NCBI GenBank assembly: GCA_019510125.1
Contig: JAEKKX010000013.1
Coordinates: forward strand, 1 to 64,000
Source: Lysobacterales bacterium
Lineage (GTDB): Bacteria > Pseudomonadota > Gammaproteobacteria > Xanthomonadales > Xanthomonadaceae
Direction of reading: 5' to 3'
DNA length: 64,000 bases
Shown: piece by piece, positions 1 to 9,800 of the stretch
Numbering within the stretch: position 1 is the first letter of the stretch
Layout of the letters: each line of letters opens with the position of its first letter
The notes under the pieces: generated by a model
Told to the model about the DNA's origin: nothing
Seen by the model: the letters and a program-made list of their open reading frames with translations, nothing else
Database searches by the model: none
Translations under genes and position numbers: made by a program

Positions 1-1410
1 ACGGACGCGGCGCCCGCAGCGGCGGACGCCGCACCGGCCGCGGCCGAAGCCGCCGCGGCCACGCCGCCCGCCGCGCAGGCGCCCGCGCCCGCGCCGGTGC
101 AGAAGGCCGACAAGGGCGACACCGCCTGGCTGCTGGTGTCGGCCGCGCTGGTGATCTTCATGACCCTGCCCGGGCTCGCGTTGTTCTACGGCGGCCTGGT
201 GCGCAGCAAGAACGTGCTGTCGATCCTGATGCAGTGCCTGGTGGTGTTCTCGTTGGTCGCGATCCTGTGGGCCGTGTACGGCTACAGCCTCGCGTTCACC
301 GGCGGCAACGCCTTCATCGGCGGCGGCGACCGCCTGTTCGGCGCCGGCCTCAACGGCGCGATGGCGGCCACGTTCACCAAGGGCGTGTACCTGCCGGAGC
401 TCGCGTTCTTCGTGTTCCAGGGCGCGTTCGCCTGCATCACCTGCGCGCTGATCGTCGGTGCGTTCGCCGAACGCGTGAAGTTCGCCGGCGTGCTGCTGTT
501 CACGGTGATCTGGTTCACCTTCGCCTACACGCCGATGGCGCACATGGTGTGGTTCTTCCCCGGCCCCGACGCGTTCACCGACGCCAAGGCCGCGGCGGAC
601 GCCACCGCCGCCGCGGGCTTCCTGTGGGCCAAGGGCGCGCTGGACTTCGCCGGCGGCACCGTGGTCCACATCAACGCCGCGGTCGCCGGCCTGGTCGGCG
701 CGTACCTGGTCGGCCCGCGCCTGGGCTACAAGCGAGAGGCGATCAAGCCGCACAACCTCACCCAGACCATGGTCGGTGCTTCGATCCTGTGGGTGGGCTG
801 GTTCGGCTTCAACGCCGGCTCCGCGCTGGAAGCCAACGGCGTCGCCGCGCTGGCCTTCGTCAACACCTTCCTCGCCACCGCGGCGGCGGTGCTGGCGTGG
901 ACCGCGATCGAGTGGATCGCGCGCGGCAAGCCGTCGATGCTGGGCGGCGCCTCGGGTGCGGTCGCCGGCCTGGTCGCGATCACCCCGGCCTGCGGCTACG
1001 TCGGCCTGATGGGCGCGATCGTGCTGGGCCTGATCGCCGGCGTGGTCTGCTTCTGGGGCGTCACCGGCCTGAAGAAGCTGCTGCGCGCCGACGACTCGCT
1101 GGACGTGTTCGGCGTGCACGGCGTGGGCGGCATCACCGGCGCGCTGCTGACCGGCGTGTTCGCGGCGCCGTCGCTGGGCGGCGCGGGCCTGTGGGACTAC
1201 GTCACCGAGACCGCGATCCCCGAATACAGCATCGCCTCGCAGGTGTGGATCCAGTTCCAGGGCGTGCTGGTGACGGTGGCGCTGTCGGGCATCGTCTCGC
1301 TGATCGCCTTCACCATCGTGAAGTACACGGTCGGCCTGCGCGTGAGCGAAGAGTCCGAACGCGAGGGCCTGGACATCGCCTCGCACGGCGAAGCGGCGTA
1401 CGAGCACTGA
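1..1410 (+). CDS. amtB: Ammonium transporter (Amt family), 5' end outside window
   Basis: Inner-membrane Amt/Rh channel that takes up ammonium. The frame is open to the left edge, so the start codon is not in the window; the in-frame GTG at 97 is internal. The first 30 or so visible codons form an Ala/Pro-rich stretch, consistent with the extended periplasmic N-terminus that follows a signal peptide in many proteobacterial Amt proteins (inference). About eleven hydrophobic segments follow. Family hallmarks are FYGGLVRSKN, the first pore histidine in VHINAAVAG and the second in FGVHGVGGITG. The cytosolic tail ends in SHGEAAYEH. A strong hairpin follows, so it is the last gene of its transcript. 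amtB usually sits in a glnK-amtB operon under NtrC; ntrBC lies about 31 kb away in this window. Confidence 0.95.
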   Translation, partial: TDAAPAAADAAPAAAEAAAATPPAAQAPAPAPVQKADKGDTAWLLVSAALVIFMTLPGLALFYGGLVRSKNVLSILMQCLVVFSLVAILWAVYGYSLAFTGGNAFIGGGDRLFGAGLNGAMAATFTKGVYLPELAFFVFQGAFACITCALIVGAFAERVKFAGVLLFTVIWFTFAYTPMAHMVWFFPGPDAFTDAKAAADATAAAGFLWAKGALDFAGGTVVHINAAVAGLVGAYLVGPRLGYKREAIKPHNLTQTMVGASILWVGWFGFNAGSALEANGVAALAFVNTFLATAAAVLAWTAIEWIARGKPSMLGGASGAVAGLVAITPACGYVGLMGAIVLGLIAGVVCFWGVTGLKKLLRADDSLDVFGVHGVGGITGALLTGVFAAPSLGGAGLWDYVTETAIPEYSIASQVWIQFQGVLVTVALSGIVSLIAFTIVKYTVGLRVSEESEREGLDIASHGEAAYEH

Positions 1411-1446
1411 GCCCCGCGGGCGCAGCGCGCGCCCGCAGACGGGAAA

Positions 1447-1476
1447 ACGAACGGCCCGGGAGACCGGGCCGTTCGT
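1447..1476 (+). terminator. Rho-independent terminator after amtB
   Basis: A perfect 13-bp stem (ACGAACGGCCCGG with its complement) closes a GAGA tetraloop and is followed by CGTTT. It lies 37 bp after the amtB stop. Confidence 0.8.
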
Positions 1477-1565
1477 CGTTTCCGGGGTTGTGTTGCAGCG
1501 CAAGTACGGAGGACAGACAGGGGAACGCGTCGAACGGAAAGGGATGACGCGGAAACGCGCGAGCA

Positions 1566-1640
1566 GTGGAACGTGAAGCCGTGGCACGTGAAGCGGTGGA
1601 ACGTGAAGCGGAGAAGCCTGAAGCGGAGAAGCCTGGCGCC
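1566..1640. repeat. 15-bp tandem repeat, five degenerate units
   Basis: Five consecutive 15-mers can be read, the first three being GTGGAACGTGAAGCC, GTGGCACGTGAAGCG and GTGGAACGTGAAGCG, then two GAGAAGCCTG-type units. The array ends about 10 bp downstream of the stop of the minus-strand gene at 1650-1844. It is one of several 15-bp arrays in the window. Confidence 0.75.
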
Positions 1641-1649
1641 GGAGCGCGC

Positions 1650-1844
1650 TTACTTGCTGCTCGCCGCCTGGCACTTGCCGTTGACCAGGGTTTCGCCGGA
1701 CTTGCACTTGGCGGGGGCGGCGACGTGCTTCTTCTGCACGGCGGGCGCCGGCGCGGGCTTGGCGGTCGGCGCCGGGGCGGCGGCGAACGCGGAACCGGCC
1801 ATCAGGCCCAGGGCGAGCGCGGTCAGGCTGGAGCGGATGTTCAT
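1650..1844 (-). CDS. Small secreted protein with a C-terminal Cys pair
   Basis: A 64-residue protein of unknown function. Residues 1-22 are a clean Sec signal peptide (MNIRSSLTALALGLMAGSAFA). A Pro/Ala/Lys linker follows, then a small C-terminal motif CKSGETLVNGKC in which the two cysteines could form a disulfide in the periplasm. The ATG follows GAGGATCCCC, a usable ribosome binding site. The neighbouring gene at 2149-2379 encodes a paralogue of the same layout and Cys spacing. The start is well supported; the function is not known to me. Confidence 0.75.
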   Translation of the reverse strand: MNIRSSLTALALGLMAGSAFAAAPAPTAKPAPAPAVQKKHVAAPAKCKSGETLVNGKCQAASSK

Positions 1845-2148
1845 GGGGATCCTCTTGCGTGGCGGAAGGTCGCGTGGGGCGACGGAGACGGGGGATGCCG
1901 ATCCGCGACGATGGCGCTGTCCGATCGGTGGAGACAGCCTGCGCGTCCGGGCTTCGCGGAAAACTTGCGGCGAGGTGAACTTTTGTCCATGTCGATGCGG
2001 ATCGCTGTCGCGCAGACATCGGGCTGCGTTTCGCCCGCGCGCGCCAGGCGCACGAACGCACGAGGCCCGGGATGTCCGGGCCTCGTGGGTGGAATGGCGG
2101 GGGAAGCGATCGTGGATCGACGATCGGGGGCGATGGCGGCGACCGGGA
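1845..2148. other. Intergenic region between two small secreted-protein genes
   Basis: No convincing gene is seen. It contains the terminator of the gene to its right (2059-2087) and must hold the promoter of the gene at 1650-1844. Confidence 0.5.
2059..2087 (-). terminator. Hairpin terminator of the small secreted-protein gene
   Basis: A perfect 12-bp stem (CACGAGGCCCGG and complement) with a GATGT loop lies 62 bp beyond the stop of the minus-strand gene at 2149-2379. Confidence 0.65.
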
Positions 2149-2379
2149 TCAGGTCTTCGGGGCCTCGCACTTGCCCTTCACCGCGACTTCCGGCGCCTTG
2201 CAGGTGAGCGCGTGGCGGGCGGTGCGATGGCGGTGGCGATGGGCGACCGGCTTGGCCTTCGCCGGCGCGGCGGCGGCGGTGGGCTGGGCCTGCTCGGCGG
2301 CCGGGGCGGGGGCGGCGGCGAAGGCGCTGCCGGCGAACAGGGCGAGGGCGAGTGCGGCGATCGGGAGGCGCAGTTGCAT
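2149..2379 (-). CDS. Small secreted His-rich protein with a C-terminal Cys pair
   Basis: A 76-residue protein with a Sec signal peptide ending in AGSAFA (residues 1-22), an Ala/Pro linker, a short basic His/Arg patch (HRHRHRTARH, about 48-57) and a C-terminal motif CKAPEVAVKGKC. The motif mirrors CKSGETLVNGKC in the gene at 1650-1844, so the two look like diverged paralogues. The ATG at 2379 is chosen because the signal peptide starts there and CACGAGGAATCCGC precedes it. A longer in-frame extension upstream is a shadow of the kinase region. The His patch could bind metal (inference). The function is unknown. Confidence 0.7.
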   Translation of the reverse strand: MQLRLPIAALALALFAGSAFAAAPAPAAEQAQPTAAAAPAKAKPVAHRHRHRTARHALTCKAPEVAVKGKCEAPKT

Positions 2380-2474
2380 GGCGGATTCCTCGTGGGTGGT
2401 CGGGGCCGACGGTGGTGTCCCTGTCGGTAAGGCCAGACTGCACCGATGCGGCTGCTCGCCGTCTTTCCGCCGGA

Positions 2475-3881
2475 TTAACCTTCCTCCATGTGGCCGGCGA
2501 CCGGGCCCGCGGCCGCCGCGCGCGGGAAGCGCACGTCCACCCGCAGTCCCGGCGCGGCGTCGTCCAGCCGCACCTGCGCCCGATGGCGTGCGGCGATCGC
2601 CCGGACCACGCTGAGCCCGAGCCCGCTGCCGGGCGAACCGCGATGCCGCTCCAGCCGCACCAGGCGGTCGAACACGCGCTCGCGATCCTCCGCCGGGATG
2701 CCCGGCCCGCGGTCGCGGATCGTCAGCCGCACCTCGTCGCCCTGGCTGCGCAGATCGACATCGATCGCGCTGCCCTGCGGGCTGTACTTCACGGCGTTGT
2801 CGAACAGGTTGGACAGCAACTGGAACAGCAGGTCCGGATCGCCCGCCACCCGCGCCGGCGCGACCGTCGCGACCAGCGAGCCGCCGTGCGCTTCGGCCAT
2901 CGGCTGCCACATCTCGACCGCATCGCGCACGATCGCGTCCAGCGCCACCGGCGGATCGTCGCGGCCGTCCGTCGCCTCGATCCGCGCCAGCCGCAGCAGA
3001 CTGTTGAAGGTCGCGATCGACTGGTCGATCTCCTCGATCGCCTCGTCCAGCGCGCTCGTCGCCGCGGCGGTCGAGCCGTCGTCTTCGATCCGCCGGCGCG
3101 CCAGCTCCAGTCGCGTCTTCAGCCGGGTCAGCGGGGTGCGCAGGTCGTGCGCGATGTGGTCGGTCGACGCCTGGATGCCGCCGACGAGGTCGCGGATGCG
3201 ATCGAGCATGCGGTCGAGCGTGCGCGCGAGGCGCTGCAGCGGATCGTCGCCCGGACCGACCGGGATGCGTTCGTCCAGACGCCCGGCGGCGAAGCGGTCG
3301 ACCGTGTCCAGCGTCGCCTGCAGGTTGTGCGCCAGGCTGCGCCGCAGCAGCCAGCCCAGCAGCAGGGTCAGCGCGGCCAGCAGCAGGAAGATCGACAGCG
3401 CCAGCGGCAGCAGCAGCTCGCGTACGCGCTGCTGTTCGCCGGTGGTGTGGCCGGTCAGCAGCACCGCGCCGTCGGCCAGCCGCTCGACGTAGGCGACGGC
3501 TTCGTCGCCGTCGGCGTTCCAGGCGAACCGGATCCAGCCGCGGGCCCGGGTCGCGCCGGGCGGCAGGTCGGCCAGATGTCCGGCCAGCACCCGGCCGCGG
3601 GCGTCGGCGAGCAGGTACACGGCCTCGCGACGGGTGTCCTCATCGACGCGCGCGTCGATCGCCCGGGACAGGGCCGCGAGCCCGCCGTCGCGGTGGATCT
3701 CGCGCAGGTCCTCGTGATCGGCGCGGACCGTGCGGCGCACGTCGCGATCGACCAGGTGGTCGTAGGCCAGCAGGCTGAGGCCGCCGATCGCGACGAACGC
3801 CAGCAGCAGCGCCACGCCGTAGGCCAGCACCATCCGGTTGAGCCCGGAGGCGAGGAACCGCGACGCGCGCTGGGCGATCAC
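2475..3881 (-). CDS. Sensor histidine kinase
   Basis: Inner-membrane sensor kinase of about 468 residues. An N-terminal membrane segment (VLAYGVALLLAFVAIGGLSLLAY), a periplasmic region and a second membrane segment (LLPLALSIFLLLAALTLLLG) are followed by a HAMP linker, the phospho-acceptor motif HIAHDLRTPL, and the ATPase boxes NLFDNAVKYSP, RDRGPGIP and GSGLGLS. The GTG start at 3881 overlaps the stop of the response regulator as GTGA, the usual translationally coupled arrangement; an internal ATG (MVLAYG) is an alternative. It phosphorylates the regulator encoded at 3878-4561. The inducing signal cannot be read from the sequence. Confidence 0.92.
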   Translation of the reverse strand: MIAQRASRFLASGLNRMVLAYGVALLLAFVAIGGLSLLAYDHLVDRDVRRTVRADHEDLREIHRDGGLAALSRAIDARVDEDTRREAVYLLADARGRVLAGHLADLPPGATRARGWIRFAWNADGDEAVAYVERLADGAVLLTGHTTGEQQRVRELLLPLALSIFLLLAALTLLLGWLLRRSLAHNLQATLDTVDRFAAGRLDERIPVGPGDDPLQRLARTLDRMLDRIRDLVGGIQASTDHIAHDLRTPLTRLKTRLELARRRIEDDGSTAAATSALDEAIEEIDQSIATFNSLLRLARIEATDGRDDPPVALDAIVRDAVEMWQPMAEAHGGSLVATVAPARVAGDPDLLFQLLSNLFDNAVKYSPQGSAIDVDLRSQGDEVRLTIRDRGPGIPAEDRERVFDRLVRLERHRGSPGSGLGLSVVRAIAARHRAQVRLDDAAPGLRVDVRFPRAAAAGPVAGHMEEG

Positions 3882-4561
3882 GCGCGGCTGCCGAGCAGGT
3901 AGCCGGCGCCGCGGACGGTGTGCAGCAGCGGCTGCGCGTGGCCGCGGTCGATCTTCTGGCGCAGCCGCGAGACGTGGACGTCTATCACGTTGGTCTGCGG
4001 GTCGAAGTGGTAGTCCCACACCGCCTCCAGCAGCATGGTCCGCGAGACCACGCGTTCGGCGTTGCGCATCAGGTATTCGAGCAGCCGGAACTCGCGCGGC
4101 TGCAGGTCCACCGCCTGGCCGGCGCGGTGGACGGTGCGCTTGAGCAGGTCCATGCGCAGGTCGGCGACCTCCAGCACGGTCGCCGGTCCCGGCGCGCCGG
4201 GGCGGGCGCGGCGCTGCAGGCCTTCCAGCCGCGCCAGCAGTTCGACGAACGAGAAGGGTTTGGCGAGGTAGTCGTCGGCGCCCTCGCGCAGGCCTTCGAC
4301 CCGGTGTTCGACGTCGCCCAGCGACGACAGCACCAGCGCCGGGGTGGCGTCGCCGCCTTCGCGCAGGCGGCGCAGCAGCGCCAGGCCGTCGAGACCGGGC
4401 AGCATGCGATCGAGCACCAGCGCGTCGTAGTGCTCGGTCTGCGCGCGGTGCAGGCCCTCGACGCCGTCGCCGACGCGGTCCACGACGTGCCCCGATTCGC
4501 GCAGGCCCTTCTCGACGAACGAGGCGATCAGGGCGTCGTCTTCCACCAGCAGGATGCGCAT
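3878..4561 (-). CDS. OmpR/PhoB-family response regulator
   Basis: A 227-residue cytoplasmic regulator. The receiver domain (1 to about 115) has the acidic pair EDD near the N-terminus, the phospho-acceptor Asp in LVLDRMLPGLDG, a Ser switch (LVLSS) and Lys in LAKPFS. The C-terminal winged helix (about 130-227) includes LQPREFRLLEYLM, DPQTNVIDVHVSRLRQKI and TVRGAGYLL. The ATG at 4561 is chosen because MRILLVEDD is the canonical start and GAGAGGAACC precedes it; a 14-residue longer frame is possible but unlikely. It forms an operon with the kinase downstream (4-nt overlap). The S46 peptidase upstream is 78 bp away on the same strand, so a shared transcript is possible. Confidence 0.92.
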   Translation of the reverse strand: MRILLVEDDALIASFVEKGLRESGHVVDRVGDGVEGLHRAQTEHYDALVLDRMLPGLDGLALLRRLREGGDATPALVLSSLGDVEHRVEGLREGADDYLAKPFSFVELLARLEGLQRRARPGAPGPATVLEVADLRMDLLKRTVHRAGQAVDLQPREFRLLEYLMRNAERVVSRTMLLEAVWDYHFDPQTNVIDVHVSRLRQKIDRGHAQPLLHTVRGAGYLLGSRA

Positions 4562-4639
4562 GTCGGTTCCTCTCCCGGCGGCGCCGGGTCGCGATTCGAC
4601 CACGCCGCGGCGGCGTGGTTCCGCCGGTGCGGCGGGCGG

Positions 4640-6829
4640 TCAGTCCTTGCCGGCGCCGAGCTCCCGCAGCAGGCCGTCGGCGTGCTCGACGTCGCGCAGC
4701 ATCCACAGCAGGTAGCGGATGTCCACGCTGATGTTCCGCGACACCGCCGGGTCGAAGCCGAAGTCGCCGGCGACGTTCTCCCAGACCCGGTCGAAGTTCA
4801 CGCCCACCAGCCGGCCGCGGCCGTCCACCACCGGGCTGCCGGAATTGCCGCCGCTGGTGTCGCCGTCGGCGAGGAAGTTCACCCGGCGATCCGCCGCGCC
4901 CGGCGCCGAGGCGGCGGCGCGCACCGCGGCGGGCAGCGCGAACGGCTCCTGCCCGGTGTCCTTCTGCAGCACCCCGGCCAGCGTGGTGAACGGCGTCGCC
5001 ACCAGCCCGTCGCGCGGCGCGTAGCCCTGCACGTGGCCGAAGCTGATGCGCAGCGTGCCGTTGGCGTCGGGCGCGATCGGCCTGCCCGCCTGCGCCGCGA
5101 CCGCGCGCCGCCACGCCGGGCGGGCCTGCGCGGCGCGCGCGTTCCAGTCGCGCTCGCGTTCGCGCAGTGCGCGCAGGTCGCGGTTCCAGTCCAGGCCGAA
5201 GTCGATCAGCGCGTCGTGGCGCGCGGCCAGCGCGGCTTCGGATGTGCCCAGCATCGCGTCGCGGCGATCGGGGTCGAGCAGCGACGTGCCCGCGTACAGC
5301 GCGGCGATCGCGGCGTCGATCTGTTCCGGCGTCTTGCCGGCGAAGCGCGCGTCCACCGCGGCGATGCGCTGGTCCGCCGGCAGCGCCAGCGCGCGCCGCA
5401 CCAGCGCGGCGAACACCGCGCGGTCGGCCGGCTCGAAATAGCTGTGCTGTTCGCTGCGCAGGCGATCGCGCAGGCGCGCGCGGTCCGCGTCCGCGAAGCC
5501 GTTGCCGCGCTCGCCGTCGGGCTTGGCGCGTTCGCGCGCGTCGTGTCCCAGGGTCGCCGCGAAATACAGCGCCTTCGGCAGCGGCGGGATGCCCCCGGCG
5601 ACGCTGTCGGTGCCCATCGGGATCAGGTTGAGGAGGAAATCGCGTTCCCACGTGCGCTCGCGCTCGGCCAGCACCGCGCGCAGCGTTTCGCGAGCCGCCA
5701 GCGCGTCGGCGTGTTCGGGATGCGCGGCGGCGAACGCGGCCACGGCGTCGTCGCGTTCGCGCTGGCGCTGCACGATGCGGCCGCGGTCGAGGCCGGCGAT
5801 CTGGCCCTGCGCGTTCTTCCAGCGGTTGTTGAGGCCCTTCAGGTTCGCGGCGACGAGGATCCTGCCGGCCTCGTCCTGCTCGGTGGTCTTCTCCAGCAGG
5901 CGGATCCACTCGCCGAACAGGTCGTCGCGGCGCGCGAAGTAGCGTTCGCGGCGCTCGCGCATCTCCTCGGCGATCAGCGCCCGGTAGGTGACGCCGGGAT
6001 AGCCCAGCACCATCACGAAGTCGCCTTCGTCCAGGCCGTCGGTGGAGATCGGGAAAAAGAACTCCGGCGTGTACGGCCGGTTGCCCTCGGCGCGGTCCGC
6101 CGGGCGGCCGTCGGCGCCGACGTAGGCGCGGGCGATCGCGAAGTCGCCGGTGTGCCGCGGCCACGACCAGTTGTCGATCTCGCCGCCGTATTCGCCGATC
6201 GCGCGCGCCGGCGAATACACCAGGCGCACGTCGCGCAGCTCGGTTGATTCGATCAGCGTGTACTGGACGCCGTCGTCGAAGGTCGCGACCTTGCACTTGG
6301 TGTCGGCCTGCTTGCGGCACTCGGCGGCGATCGCCTTCTGCGCGGCCTCGATTGCGCGCAGCCGCGCCTGCGGATCGGCCCCGGCCGGCACCGCCGCCAG
6401 CACCCGGGTGGTGACGTCGGTGAAGCGCTTCGGGATCTCCACCCGCAGCGTGCTGCCCGGCAGTTCGTCGGCCGGCGTGCGCGCGAGGTAGCCGTCGGTG
6501 ATCAGGTCGCGCCCCGGCGCGCTGTGTTCCTGGACCACGCCGAACAGGCAGTGGTGGTTGGTGACGATCAGCCCGGTGCCGGACACGAACGCGCCGGAGC
6601 AGCCGCCGATGTTGACCGCGCCGCTGAGCAGCCCGGTGCCGCGCTTCGCGTCCCACAGCGCGGCGGGCGGCACGCGCAGGCCCTCCTTGCGCAGCCACTT
6701 GGCGTCGAGTTCGAGGACCTGCCCGGGCGTCCACTTGCCGTCGAGGGCGAGCGCGGGCGCGGCGGCGAGGACGAGGGAGAGCGCGGCGAGGGCCGCGGCG
6801 GTGGGGCGCGAAGTAGGGGCGGCGATCAT
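4640..6829 (-). CDS. Secreted S46 dipeptidyl peptidase, DPP11-type
   Basis: A 729-residue periplasmic or outer-membrane-associated serine peptidase that removes dipeptides from the N-termini of oligopeptides. The signal peptide ends in APALA (about residue 28). The S46 triad is visible: His93 in TNHHC, Asp229 in RHTGDF and Ser663 in GGNSGSP. Arg681 (VGVNFDRVWE) lies 18 residues after the catalytic Ser. This is the spacing of the Arg that sets Asp/Glu specificity in DPP11 enzymes, where DPP7 has Gly, so cleavage after Asp/Glu is predicted. ISVDIRYLLWML near the end is typical of the family. Length matches the family norm (about 720). Likely role: scavenging peptides from digested protein. Confidence 0.92.
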   Translation of the reverse strand: MIAAPTSRPTAAALAALSLVLAAAPALALDGKWTPGQVLELDAKWLRKEGLRVPPAALWDAKRGTGLLSGAVNIGGCSGAFVSGTGLIVTNHHCLFGVVQEHSAPGRDLITDGYLARTPADELPGSTLRVEIPKRFTDVTTRVLAAVPAGADPQARLRAIEAAQKAIAAECRKQADTKCKVATFDDGVQYTLIESTELRDVRLVYSPARAIGEYGGEIDNWSWPRHTGDFAIARAYVGADGRPADRAEGNRPYTPEFFFPISTDGLDEGDFVMVLGYPGVTYRALIAEEMRERRERYFARRDDLFGEWIRLLEKTTEQDEAGRILVAANLKGLNNRWKNAQGQIAGLDRGRIVQRQRERDDAVAAFAAAHPEHADALAARETLRAVLAERERTWERDFLLNLIPMGTDSVAGGIPPLPKALYFAATLGHDARERAKPDGERGNGFADADRARLRDRLRSEQHSYFEPADRAVFAALVRRALALPADQRIAAVDARFAGKTPEQIDAAIAALYAGTSLLDPDRRDAMLGTSEAALAARHDALIDFGLDWNRDLRALRERERDWNARAAQARPAWRRAVAAQAGRPIAPDANGTLRISFGHVQGYAPRDGLVATPFTTLAGVLQKDTGQEPFALPAAVRAAASAPGAADRRVNFLADGDTSGGNSGSPVVDGRGRLVGVNFDRVWENVAGDFGFDPAVSRNISVDIRYLLWMLRDVEHADGLLRELGAGKD

Positions 6830-6868
6830 GCGGCGCAGTCTAGCAGCGCCGTCGCGGCCCGCGCGTGC

Positions 6869-9800
6869 CTAGCGGGGAAGCGCCGGCGGCTGTCCGATCG
6901 AGGCGTACCAGGTTTCCAGCGCTGCTTCCAGCCGCGCCAGGGTATTGCGGGCGCGTTCATCCACCGAGCTCGCACCGCTGTCGATATGGCGTTTGATCGA
7001 GACAGCCGCCTGCTTCGTCGAGGTGGCGATGGTCTGTGCGCTGTGATTGCCCTGCCGTTCGGAAAGCGTTGCCGAAGCCCAGTCCAGCCAGTCGCAGCTC
7101 AAGTGCAAGTGCTTATGGTGAAGTGACGCGCAAGCCTTTAGCGCGACGGAGGCGAAAGCATAAGCGCCGGAATATTGATGGGATTGCCTCAATGTCTCTG
7201 CCAGGAGATCCGGCAAACGGTGGTCGTTCCTGCGCAGCAGCAGGGAGATCAAGGATGTCCTGACATTGGCGTCCTGCGGGTGTCGGCTCAGCCACTGCAG
7301 CCCTTCGTCCACATCCGCGTCTTCGAGCAGCGATATTTTTTGCGAACTCTCGAATGACAAGAAGGCGCTGCGCACGGAGCTGTCTTCATGGTGCGCGCGC
7401 AACCAGCGCTGGATGTCTCGATGCGCGATGGCCCGGTCTTTCTCGTCCAGCACTCCCAACAGGCCGATGAATTTCGTTCTGACGCTAGTGTCGTCCGGGT
7501 GATCTTCCATCCAGTTCCGAAGTTCCTCAATGAAGTTGGCGCGATCTGTTGCATTAAGCTCGCCAAGCAGGTCGATGAACTTGGTGCGGACGCTGGTGTC
7601 ATCGGGGTGCTGCTTCAGCCATGCCCGGAGATCCCGGATGGCTTCGTCGCGATCGGCCTTTTTCAGTTTGCCGAGCAGCCTCATGAATCTGGTGCGGAAG
7701 TAGGTGTCTTCCGGATGCTTCTGCAGCCATGACCGGATTGATTCCAGATGTCCTCGAATGCGATTGCCGTCGTTGTCCTTGGTCAACAGCCATGTCAATA
7801 GCGTGCTGTCCAGCTTCCATGCAAGTTTATCTTCGAAAGCGCTCCACAACTGCTGCATGAAATGCGCTTTGAGTCCGTGCGCCTCTCCGAGTGCCGTTGC
7901 GAAAATGGATGCCCTGCTGGGTGAAATCGAGAAATCACCAGCATGAATGATGTCCTGCAAAGGGAGGTCGTCCGGGAAGTGGCGCTTTTCGGCAGAACGA
8001 TGCGACAGGTGATAAAGCGAAAGCGCGGCCAGCCAACTGTCCGCATCGTTGACCTGGGCGCGCTGCAACAGGACCCCGGTGAGCCAGCTTGGAACGCGGA
8101 TCCGATCGATGTTCAGCGGGGTGGCCAGCTCGTAGAGATACCGCGTCTCGATCGCGGCATTCGCCGCATCCCCCCACCCGGCCGCCATTCCTGTCAGGAC
8201 ACGTTTCGCCGCTTCGGGCGCATATCGATGCAGGCCGGCGAGCGCGGCCCCCAGCGGCCGTGCGACGGCGGGGCAGGCGGCGGAAGCCTGCGCGATGGCC
8301 TGTTCGAGGTTCCAGCCGGGGGCCGGCCGCAACTCCCAGGCCCGCTGGGCCACGCGGGCATGCATGGTCGTCACGCTGCCGCCCTGGTAGGCGAACCGCG
8401 GGTCGCCTTGCCACTCCTGGATCTGGAAGATGCGCCAACCCTGCTTCAACGTCATCGTGCGCAGGCGCTCCGCGGCATCTTCGCCGACATCCTGGCGTTT
8501 CGCGAGGAATGCCTGTAGCAGCGGCAACGGGCAGGGCACGTAGGCGCGGTGGAACCAGCAGACCAGCGCGAACGCGGCGACCGGCCAGGCCAAGGACGCG
8601 CCCAGCGCGTCCCGCGGAACCGGCTGCCCGTCGGCGAGCGTGCTCCACAGGCCGTCGATGATGGCGTCGAAGCTTGTGCCGGTCGCCGCCTGCATCGCGA
8701 GTACCAGCATCTCTTCCTCGCTGTCGGCGATCCGCTGCGCATCGGCCTCAGGATAGAGCTCCGCCAGCGATTTGCGTTCCTCGGGGTCCGGCCGCGGCAA
8801 GGTCAACGGCTCCAGTTCCTGCACCGGCGATCGCAGATCGCTGCGGTGTCGGTCGTAGAGGAACGTCGGGGTGGCCGCGAGCGCCACGATCGGCGCGCGT
8901 TGGCGGCCGAGCACGTGCAGCACCCGGGGCCAACCGCTGTCGGAGCCGAGCGGATCGTCAAGCACCAGCAGCACCGGCTGCGGGCTTTCGCCGAGCGCCC
9001 GCAGGGCTTCGACCAGCGGCGCGGTGTCTTCATCGCCGTCCAGCGGATGACGCAGATCCACCGCCACGCAGTGGCCTTCCAGCACCAGCTTCGCCGCCAC
9101 CCGCAGCGCGAGCGTGCTCTTGCCCGCGCCCGGCGCCCCCAGCACCGGCAGGAACCGCAGTCCGCCCTCGCGGCGGAGCGATGCCGTCAGCGCTTCGCGC
9201 AGCCTGCGCTCCAGCGTCTCGGTGTGCGCGCGTTCGAGGAAGCGCAGATCGCGGTCGGCGCCGCGCACCACGTCGGACCACTCCGGCCGGCGGGCGACGT
9301 AGGCTTGACCCGGTGGCTCGGTGAGCAGGCGTTCCAGGCGCATGCGATCGACCACGTCCAACTGCGCGATGGCCGGGGCGGGCGAGAACCGCGTGAGCCG
9401 GTACTCGACTTCGTAGGGACGCAACCAGCGTGGCGCAAGGACGATGCGGTCGATGGTGCCGTCCGGCGCCGGCACGCGGGTGGTGTGCACGTCCAGCAGC
9501 AGTCGCAGCGCGCCGGCGATTTCGACGGCCGGACCGGGGTTGGCCACCCGGCGGGCCTGGGCGAGGGCGTCCACCGCATACCGCTCGGCAGTCCACAGGT
9601 GCGGGTCGGCGACGGTCGGCCCCGGCACGTATGCGGCCCGGGTTTCCGCGCACAGCGCCTCGAACAGCACCGCATGGCCGACGGCCTCGGCCTCGTCCTG
9701 CCAGCGCGCGCGATCGGTGCGCGGCCCCGGCGATTGCGCCAGTTGCGACAGGAAGGCCTTGCGCAGCGCATCGCTCACGGGCAGCGGCCCCAACCGGTCA

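Noticed and set aside
2475-6734. A 1,419-codon open frame on the minus strand spanning kinase, regulator and peptidase genes
   Set aside because: Only its last third is the real kinase. The rest is Arg/Ala/Gly-rich shadow of the regulator and peptidase frames, a high-GC artefact.
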